Source: Aurantiochytrium sp. KH105 (taxonomy: Eukaryota > Sar > Bigyra > Thraustochytrida > Thraustochytriidae). Taken from it: a stretch of 64,000 nt of DNA. The first letter of the stretch is position 1, and the number at the start of each line of letters is the position of its first letter. Location: NCBI GenBank assembly GCA_003116975.1, contig BGKB01000077.1, forward strand, positions 124,001-188,000, read 5' to 3'. Positions 43,207 to 52,400 of the stretch are shown in pieces. The notes beneath the pieces are model-generated. The model had not been told where the DNA came from, ran no database searches, and saw only the letters and a program-made list of their open reading frames with translations. The position numbers were made by a program, and so were the translations under genes.

Positions 43207-46056
43207 ATGGCGACCGCGGCCTCGGCCGCAGGCGCTGTGCGGCGGCTGCGCGAGCGCGCAAAAGAGCAAGAGCGCGAGTCGCGAAGAGCCATGCTCGAGA
43301 CAGAATCAGACTACGGCGAAGACACTGCGACAGTCGTCGAGCTCAGCAAATACAAAGACGAGGACAACTACGACAACGAATACATGAAGCAATACATTCG
43401 ATTTGCGGCAAGGTGCGATGATCTTGTTCGCAGTGATTCCTTCAATGGTTTCATCATCTTCATCATCACGCTGGCGGGGCTCATCGTCGGACTCCAGACC
43501 TATCCAAAATTTGAGTCTGACACTCGCATCAATGGGGCCGATACCTTTGTTCTCGCGATTTTTGCTGCCGAGGTCGTTCTCAAGGTCATTGCCGAGGGAG
43601 GTGCCCCTTGGCGCTATTTCACCGGCAAAGAAAAAGGCTGGAATATTTTCGATCTTCTCATCGTTTTTCTCTCGCTCCCCTTTTGGGGATCAACCTTTGG
43701 CGGAAACTCGGTCAAGCTTTTGCGTCTCACGCGCCTAATGCGTGTCATGAAGCTTGTGAAAAAGATCCCTCAGCTCGAGGTCATCATCATGGGTCTCATC
43801 GGTGGTTTGCGCTCCATCGTCTACATTCTTGCGCTTCTCTTGCTCGTCTTTTACGTGTATGCCATCCTTGGGTTTTACATGTTTGGCGAAAACGATCATT
43901 TCCATTTCGGCTCGGTGCCCACAAGCATCATCACGCTCTTTCGCATGGCCACGCTCGAGGACTGGACCGATGTAGTATACACGCAATATTTTGGTTGCTC
44001 CAGCGAAATGTTTGACTCTTATGCGCAGACAAGCGGGTACTTTGGGGACTGCCCCGAAACCTCAGAGTCCGACATGCGGCCCTATCAAGGCATCACCATC
44101 GCCTATTTTCTGTCTTTTATCATTGTTTCCGCGCTCGTCATGTTAAGTCTCTTTGTTGGTGCTGTGACGATGAGCATGACAAAGTCTATGGCCGACATGA
44201 AATTCGAAAAGGAAACGCAAGAGCGCCTGCGTCGAAAGGAAAGGGCAAAACGCAGAGCCGAAAAGCACCATTCGCAAAATACAGAATCCAAGCTCAGACT
44301 CAGCGAATCAGATGCAGAATCCTCAAAGAGTAGCGAGCTTGAAGGGCCAGTTCTGCAAAAGCACTTTCACACTGAAAATGTACTACAATCAAGTGGATCG
44401 GGCCGCGCCGAAGCTTCTAAGCCATATGGCGCCGGCAGTGCCACCGTCGCCAAGCTTTTCCAAAGCAGTTCTCAAAGTGGCCAAGCCAAGAGCAAATTCA
44501 GACCGGCAGCGATTTTGCCATTATTGCCCGAAGACGAAGCTGGTTCGGCACTGAGTAACACGGCTATAGCGCCAATACCTGGCGCAATCAACGACATGGG
44601 GGTTACATACTCAAAAGCCGAAAAGGCCAAGCTTGAAAACGTCATTAGCTTTCTGCACAAGGAAACGCAGCCAGCGCCAAAAGGCCGTTTCCAGAAAATT
44701 GCAAGGGGCGCCGTCGATGCAATCAAGTCGGGCCGGCGTACAACGCTCTTGTGGAACCCCTTCGCCCCCCCCGTCCCGTGCAGGGAAGAAACGGAGCGCG
44801 TACGCGAGGCCTTTAAGAACGCCTGGGAGGGCGTCGACTTGCTCGAAATACTCGAGGAGGATGTCGAGGCGCATTACAAAACGCGCTTCCAACGCAAGTA
44901 CACCGCGCTTTCCAATGTGAGCAGGCATATTAGCGAGAGCTCGTGGTTTGCGAATTCAGTGACAGTCACGATTATTATCGCCTCACTGCTCGAAGGCTTT
45001 CAAACAGAGGAGTTCACAAAGACTGGCAGAGTTTACCAAATATTCGCGACGATCGACTACATTGTCGTCTGCATCTTCTTTACAGAGATCATCCTCAAGA
45101 CGATCGCGGAACGATTTCATCCGTGGCGATACTTTATTCGCCACGGTCGAGTGCTCGGCTGGAACCTCTTCGATTACTGTGTAGTGATTGGCAGTTTGTT
45201 GCCAGGCCAAGGAAGTCTTATTCGATTACTGCGCCTTTTGCGCCTCATGCGCGTGCTCAAGCTCGTCAAGGCCCTGCCTGCGTTGCAGGTCATCATTGTT
45301 GCTCTCATTGGCGGTCTCACCTCAATCTCCTACATTGGCGTGATTCTCTTTCTCGTGTTTTACGTCTTTGCCATCCTTGGCATGATCCTGTTCCAGGAAT
45401 CGGATCCCTGGCACTTTGGCTCCCTGCATACCTCACTCTTCAGCCTCATGCGCATGGCAACTCTCGATGACTGGTCCGATATCATGTACGTAAACATGTA
45501 CGGCTGTGACAAGTATGGATATGATGGTATCGAAAGTATGTGCACGGAGCCATATGCCTTTTACATTGTGGCTGCCATCTACTTTGTCTTCTTCGTGCTC
45601 GTTGGCGCGCTCGTACTTATGACGCTTTTCATCGGTGTAGTCACCACCTCCATGGAGGAGGCCACAGAAGCGCAAGGTAAACAGCAAGAGTTCAACAACA
45701 AGGTCCAGGCGCTGCGAGAACGTCATAACATTAGCGAGAGCTCCATCAAAGCCTACCAGCGTGTCTTTGACATGCTCGATCTTGATGGGAGCGGCACAAT
45801 CGAAGAGGAGGAGCTACGATTTGGGCTCAAGTCGATCGGGCGCTGCCCCGCCAAGGAAGACCTTGATCGAATGATCAAACTCGTTGACGAGGATAAGTCT
45901 GGCGAAATTGACTTTATCGAATTCTGCAAGCTCCTCATGCTCATTTCCGAGGCAGGTGCAGGCGGTTCTATGCTCTTCAATAAGGATCCCACTCGCTCAC
46001 GACCGTCCATTCAGAAGAAGTTTGGTTCCATTCTTGGCCGCACTCTCTCCAGATGA
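43207..46056 (+). CDS. Two-domain voltage-gated cation channel with EF-hands
   Basis: A 949-residue intronless frame starts at an ATG in CGACCATGG (43207). Two six-helix repeats are present. Repeat 1 (about residues 75-330) has S4 KLLRLTRLMRVMKLVKK and pore FRMATLEDWTDVVY. Repeat 2 (about 575-825) has S4 LIRLLRLLRLMRVLKLVK and pore MRMATLDDWSDIMY. The helix order, HFGS before the pore loop and the T-L-(E/D)-D-W filter match the EUKCAT-type channels of algae, which are single-domain relatives of bacterial NaChBac. Here two copies are fused. A long charged linker (about 330-570) joins them. After repeat 2 come two EF-hands, DLDGSGTIEEEE (about 859-870) and DEDKSGEIDFIE (about 895-906), so Ca2+ feedback is likely. 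The protein should pass Na+ and/or Ca2+ across a membrane. Confidence 0.88.
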   Translation: MATAASAAGAVRRLRERAKEQERESRRAMLETESDYGEDTATVVELSKYKDEDNYDNEYMKQYIRFAARCDDLVRSDSFNGFIIFIITLAGLIVGLQTYPKFESDTRINGADTFVLAIFAAEVVLKVIAEGGAPWRYFTGKEKGWNIFDLLIVFLSLPFWGSTFGGNSVKLLRLTRLMRVMKLVKKIPQLEVIIMGLIGGLRSIVYILALLLLVFYVYAILGFYMFGENDHFHFGSVPTSIITLFRMATLEDWTDVVYTQYFGCSSEMFDSYAQTSGYFGDCPETSESDMRPYQGITIAYFLSFIIVSALVMLSLFVGAVTMSMTKSMADMKFEKETQERLRRKERAKRRAEKHHSQNTESKLRLSESDAESSKSSELEGPVLQKHFHTENVLQSSGSGRAEASKPYGAGSATVAKLFQSSSQSGQAKSKFRPAAILPLLPEDEAGSALSNTAIAPIPGAINDMGVTYSKAEKAKLENVISFLHKETQPAPKGRFQKIARGAVDAIKSGRRTTLLWNPFAPPVPCREETERVREAFKNAWEGVDLLEILEEDVEAHYKTRFQRKYTALSNVSRHISESSWFANSVTVTIIIASLLEGFQTEEFTKTGRVYQIFATIDYIVVCIFFTEIILKTIAERFHPWRYFIRHGRVLGWNLFDYCVVIGSLLPGQGSLIRLLRLLRLMRVLKLVKALPALQVIIVALIGGLTSISYIGVILFLVFYVFAILGMILFQESDPWHFGSLHTSLFSLMRMATLDDWSDIMYVNMYGCDKYGYDGIESMCTEPYAFYIVAAIYFVFFVLVGALVLMTLFIGVVTTSMEEATEAQGKQQEFNNKVQALRERHNISESSIKAYQRVFDMLDLDGSGTIEEEELRFGLKSIGRCPAKEDLDRMIKLVDEDKSGEIDFIEFCKLLMLISEAGAGGSMLFNKDPTRSRPSIQKKFGSILGRTLSR

Positions 46057-46436
46057 CCATATCTTTCTAGCAACGAGAGATGATGCGTGTCCGCATGAAA
46101 ACATAAAACAAAAAAGCATCAAGAGCTTGTTCCTCTTCTATTGTGCATCGAGACTTCTCTTGTGTTTCTTGTCAGATTGTCGGCTTGGGTTCATAAGGAG
46201 AAAGGGAGAGATGACCTTTTTCGTTCATCGATCATGGAACGAGAGCTCAGAATCTTGCAAGTCTCTACATACCGGGCTTTCAAATATTGCATGGAACCAC
46301 GTTGCGCTGACACATTCGTAAGCGCATTTCTGATGGGAAGGAGAGACTGTTCTCCAAACATGTCTAACAAGACCCGATTTCTTTCAACAAGTCGAGTAGA
46401 CCAAATATTCTAACATAAACTCAATATCAACACGTA
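46057..46436. other. Convergent 3' intergenic region
   Basis: About 380 bases between the channel gene (plus) and the SNF2 gene (minus), both reading toward it. It is relatively AT-rich with no repeats or supported frames and most likely holds both 3' untranslated regions. Confidence 0.5.
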
Positions 46437-49400
46437 TCAATCCTTGGTCTCACTGTCGCCAGGTCCGCTGTGTTCATCGTGGGGTTGAGGAGCGTCGCTG
46501 TCCCTATTTTCCTGACCGATCATCTTGGCTGCTGGAGTCCCGGCCGGGGTTACAGCCGGAGTTCCGGCAAGGGTACCCGCTGGTGTCGCAGAATCCTCCT
46601 TGGGCTCATCTGGTGCCTCCCGATCTTGGCCCGCTGTGCTCGTAGACATTCGACTGTTTTCCAAGCCATCCAAAGCCTGACTTTCTCCTGAGTGTGCATT
46701 CGCTGCAGCAGAAGGCGATCGTACGCCGTCCGCGCCATCCTCCTCCGTTTTCATTCTTTTCCTTTTTGGCTCGTCGTCCTCCGCCGTCGCCTCCAGCTTG
46801 TTCTTCGAGCCCTCAGCCGATATCACGATTGCAGGGGGCACACTCGATTCGGCGGCACCAGAAACCTCCTCCGAATTCGAAACACTTGCCTCTTGTTTCT
46901 TGACCTCATTTGCATTCACGCCTTGATCGTCCAAAGCAGCAGGGGCAGCAACCTTGATTGTGGCATCAGCATTCTCAGTTGAAGAGGATCCAGCACTTTT
47001 AACCACTTCTTCAACGGCCGATTGACTGCTCTGCAATTCATCGACGGGCTCGTCTGTTTTTTCCCTGGTCACCTGAGCAGACTCGATAGCAACCTCACTT
47101 GATTGGCTTGCGGTTGCTGCAACGTCTGTATTGGAAGCAGCAACAGCTTCGTCTTCGGCACGATCGCTCGTCTCTAACAATGTAGGAGTCTCTTCCGCGA
47201 CATCAATCTTTCCTTCGCCTGCAGTCGCCATGGTGCCCATGTTCACTGTGACCTCTGTTTTATCAGAAGTGGGATTGCTCGATGAATTAACATCCGCCAT
47301 AGCAATGTCTTCGTCCTGATTCGTCTCTTCAGGAGGCACCACTTTGTTGTTTGCAGAAGAAGCATCTTCCATTTTCGTGTCGTTCTCGCTTGTATTCGAT
47401 CTTGCTTGAACCGGAACATTTGCATCAGACGTACTTGAGGCCATCGCAACCTTCTCGCCTCCTTCTTTGGTCTCTGCCTTGACTTCGTCAGCGTTTGACT
47501 TGACTTCGTCAGCATTTGACTTGACTTCGTCAGCGTTTGCCTTGACTTCGTCAGCGTTTGCCTTGACTTCGTCAGCATTTGACTTGACTTCGTCAGCGTT
47601 TGCCTCGATAACAAGGCTCGTTGGGACGGTATTGACTTTCATCACGTCTGATTTGTTTCCCCCCGCACTTGTTCGGGTTAGAGCATCATCGACAAGAACA
47701 GCTTTTGCAACAACAGCGTTCCCTGCTTCGTTTCCCTCGACTACCTTGGTATCGGCAGCATCGCTCGTCAACATGCCCGAATCGCTCATAGTGACGTCCT
47801 CGCTTGTAACGTTGGCCTGGGCAGATTCCATGTTCGACTCCACATGCTCAGCAGGAGTCGAGTTTTCAGAAGTCGCGGCAGCGGCGGCACCCTCCACACT
47901 CACTCCCTCGGGCTGGGTAGAGGCGTTTGCGTCGCTCTTCGGTTCGAGAGCTGCATTGATTTGGGACGTTTCCGTAGATGTGGCGACAGCAGCACCCTCT
48001 TTGCAGTTAGTCGCTTCCGCATCCTTGCTCACGATTTTGGACTCGACTCCTGTCGGAGCAGAATCACCCAGACTAGAGTCCAGCTTGGGAGTAGCACTGG
48101 GTGCCGCCACTGCGACATCATCCTTCATGACGGTAGACCCCTCCTTTTCTTGAGCTTGCGAAGCATCCTCTGGCGCTTCCTTGGCCTCAACTTGTGACCG
48201 GGCAGCCTCGTCTACACCAGAGTCTAGTTTGGGACTGGTGGTAGATGTAGTATTGGCAACAACGTCCTCCATTTCAGAGCCTCCGTCCTTCACCTTAGCT
48301 TGCAAATCGTCTTTGGCCTCGACTTCTGCCTGAGCAGCCTCACCCACACCAGATTCTCGTTTGGGAGCGACGCTAGGTGTCGTATTGGCAACACCGTCCT
48401 CCCCCATGACAATGTCCTCCGCCGTGACCTGAGCTGGCGTTGACACACAAACAGAAGTATCTTGCATCGTACTGTCTTCGCCTTTCATCTCAGCATGGAT
48501 AGGAGACTCGCTGGTCGTGGCCGAGGCGTCGACGACGTTCTCCGTTACGAAAGCGTCCGCGGTCTTGACGACGGGGTCCGCGTTCTGTGCAATTGCGCCC
48601 TCGTCCTTCATCACAACGTCCGCGGTCTTGACGTCAGGGTCTGCGTTCTGCGCAATTGCGCCCTCGTCCTTCATCACAGCGTCCTCATCCTTGACGACAG
48701 GCTGAGTTGACGCGGACACAGCAAAATGTGACATCGCAACATCCCCATTCTTCGTCTCAGCAACAGCAGGCGTTGACGAAGCAGTGGCAGCAAGGGGCTC
48801 TGGCATCATATGCTCCTTTTTCTCGACCGTAGGTGCATCCGTTTTGATAGCCTTGCTACCTTCGACAGCACCAGCAGGATTTTTCTGGATATCGCGGATA
48901 GCAGCCAAAACACCGTCTTTCCTGCGAATTGTTGCAAAACGATGGCACCGCAGAGAGCACTGCACAAAGTAGGCTTGCGCTGGCTTACGCTGCCCCAACG
49001 CCTCGAAACGCTCCTCGCGACCATTTTCGTTCAGGTAGAGGTGATCGGCTGGTAGGTGATCCTCGCAAAAGGCAGATGGACACTCGGTACAGCGGAAAAG
49101 CATGCCACCCGAAGCGTGTGCCTTGCGCGCGCACACCTTGCACGAGTGATGTGGACACCCCCACGTCACGGCGCCTTGACCGCCGTCCTTGCGACGCGGT
49201 GGAAGTTGATCCGGGCGAAGACAAGTTTGATGGTATGCAGCACAGCATTGATCACAAAGAAGGAGCTCGCCACCATCCCAGCAAGCCAGACAGTGGCCTT
49301 CATTGTCGTAGTCGCGACCCGCGACCTGGCGGCCCTGCGCAGGAAGAACCGCCGCCGCATTTCCGTTGGTGAGCTCGTCTTCGTACACGGACCTGCCACC

Positions 49401-52400
49401 TTGTTCAATGGTGTAGTTGTTTGCTTTGAGGATGGTGTGTCCGTCGACCTCGACAAATCGGCTCACACGCGCGCGCTTACTGGGTTTGACACCGTGAGCG
49501 TACATGTCCGGATTCTCTTCAGCCCAACGTTTGGCGATTTCATCCATGGACTGGGCAACAGACTCCTCATTTGCAGCCTCAGCAATTGCAGCAAGCTTGC
49601 GCTTACGCGGCTTGGGAGGAAAGCCATCCGACCCTGACTTCTTCTCGTAAAAGACTCCGTCGAGCTGACGCAGGTTCAGAGCTTCCGATGTTCCGTCGAA
49701 TTCGAGAGCGTTGAGTGAAGCATCAACGACGCCTCGGGCGGCGGCTCCCTCGCCAGCAGCTTCTTCGGCATCTTCGTCATCTTCACCGGACGCACTCAGT
49801 CCACTCTTGCCGAGAACCTTGGTTGAGGTGTCCACCTCGCCCTCGGCCTTGCCCTCGAGACGGGATCGGTCCATCATTTGGTCAAGATCCTCATCGCTTA
49901 TGTTGTCGTCCTCACCTCCGGAGCCGCCAAAAACCGTCGAAGCGCCAAATGTGAGCATCTTGAGCATTTCCGCCTTGGATAGCGACTCAAGCGCCTCTGC
50001 CTGGCTTGTGCTACCACGATTGACCATGCGGTCCAGGTAAAGCTTCTTTTTCGCTCGCTGCACGACGCGCTCCTCGACTGTGCCAGAGGCAATGAGGCGG
50101 TAGACGTGCACAGGCTTCGTCTGCCCGATGCGATGAACACGATCCATCGCTTGCAAGTCAACTTGAGGGTTCCAATCCGAGTCATACAGAATCACTGTGT
50201 CAGCGGTGGCCAAGTTGATGCCAAGGCCACCGGCTCGGGTGCTCATGAGGTAGGCAAAGTACACCGATCCCTCGCGATTATACTGCATGATATCGATGGC
50301 GCGTTGCACTCGATTCGTGGAGCCGTCGAGACGAGAAAATTTGTAGCCGCGAAGGTTGCAAAAATCCTGCAAAATGTTGAGAGTGGCGGTGAACTGCGAG
50401 AAAATGACGACTCGATGACCTCGTTCATAGAGCTTCTTGAGTAAGCGATCAAGAATCTTGAGCTTTCCAGACGCCTCCACAAGGTCCTCACGAGTTTCCC
50501 CGGTGAAATTTGGCTCCGCGTTCGGGAAGAGGTACGGGTGGTTGCAGCATTTCCGCAGCTGCATCATGAGGCTCTGCAATTTTTTCCAGTCGCCTGCAGA
50601 CGCAGCCCCGGCCTCGCTGCCCTCGCCACTGATCTCACCTTCGACGCGCTTGAGCAGGTTCGCATCGCGCATCAAAAGCTGTTTGTACCAGTATCGCTGC
50701 ATCTTTGAGAGGGGTACCTTGACCTCGATCTCCTCCTTGGGTGGCATCTTTTGCTCCACCTCGCCTTTCGTGCGACGTAACACAAAGGGGCGAATAAGGT
50801 AATGTGCCTTGGCGAGCATATCCGTCTCAACAATCTGCTTCGAGAGGTCAAAGCAGTCGTCGAAAGTCGACGACTCCGTGAAGATCGCAGGGTAAAGATA
50901 GTTCAGGAGAGCCCAGAGCTCGTGCAAATTGTTCTGCAACGGCGTGCCTGTAAGCAAGAGCCGGCCCTGGCAGTTGATCGACCGCACTGCCACAGCGAGG
51001 TCGGTCTCATCATTCTTGATCTTGTGACCCTCATCGATGACAACGTAGCGCCACCACATCTTTGAGCCGAGCATAAGCTTCATGTTGTTGGAGATAATCA
51101 TCTCAAAGGTTGTGATGACAACGTCGAACTTGCTAAAGTCACTGAGAATGTCACGCTTCAGACGGTCCCGTTCCTCCTTGGACGAAGAGTGGAGCTTGAT
51201 GACCTTGAGCTTGGGAGACCAGCGATTAAACTCGTTCGCCCAAGCCGTCAGCACGCTCAAAGGTACAATCACCAAAAAGGGTCCACCCACCTTCATCTCA
51301 AACTTGAGGTGAGTCAAGAACGAGACGGTTTGAAGTGTCTTGCCGAGACCCATTTCGTCCGCAAGAATACCATTGATGCCGTTTTGAAATGTTGATACCA
51401 TCCAGCGAAGGCCTTCGCGCTGATACTGGCGCAGCTTTCCCCATACGATGTCGCGAGGTTGATCGCACGCCGGTCGCTTTCGTCGCACGGTGAGTGTTTG
51501 CGCGACCTGCTTGAGTTTGTCCGCTTCGGCAATGGATGTCTGCCCGTTCTCGTGGGTGGTTCCAGTGCCGGTGCCTGTGCCAGCACCCGAGAGATCGCCG
51601 ACATTCGGGCCCGAGTTGCTTGGGACAATCTCGTCAATACTGTGATTTGCATCTTTGGACTCGGTAGCTTCTTTGGCCTCCTTGGTTTCACCGTTTGCGG
51701 CAGCTGCAGCTTCGAGTTTTTGGCGGCGTTGCTCTTCTTCCATGATGCGGTCTTCTTGTTCGTAGCCACTTGGGTCGTTCTCCAAGAGATCGCCCCGACC
51801 ATGCTCGCGAAGCAGCATGGCGGCAAATTCAAGCTTTTCCTTGACGTCCTTGGTAACAAAGGGACCGAGAGAATCTTTCTGTCGGTACATGAATGCCCAC
51901 ATGCGCTGGTTCGCCTCGAAAATATCAGCCTTCATGGCAATACGGTGCTCGCTGCGCTGTTGCTCGAGCTCCTGTTGACGTTTTGCACGAAGAGCCGAAG
52001 CAGAGGTGTTTTTGCTCTTGGCGCGCGCCTGACGCTCCTCCTCTTTGATGTCGCGAAGCGACTTGGCGCGAGCAACCTCGAGAAGTCCGGAGGTTGAGAA
52101 TTTTACGCCACCGGCAGGCGTCTTCCCCGTAGCACGTTCTTGCACGTAGCGACCGCGGTTAATGCCACGCCGCACTGCCTTGGTGAGCGGCGATTCGTCA
52201 AAGGGGGCCTTGAGTCGGCCCATGAAGATGCGGCCGAGACGCGTATTCTGCACCCAGGCAGCAAGCTCTTTCATTTCAAGGCCGGCGCGCGGGCCAAGCG
52301 CAATCATGACCGCGTCGGCGACCTCGGGGTAGTTCATGCGAGGAGGCTGGCCACGCTGCGCTGCGGCTGCTGGAGGCGAGGGGGAAGCCGCCCCGTGGCC

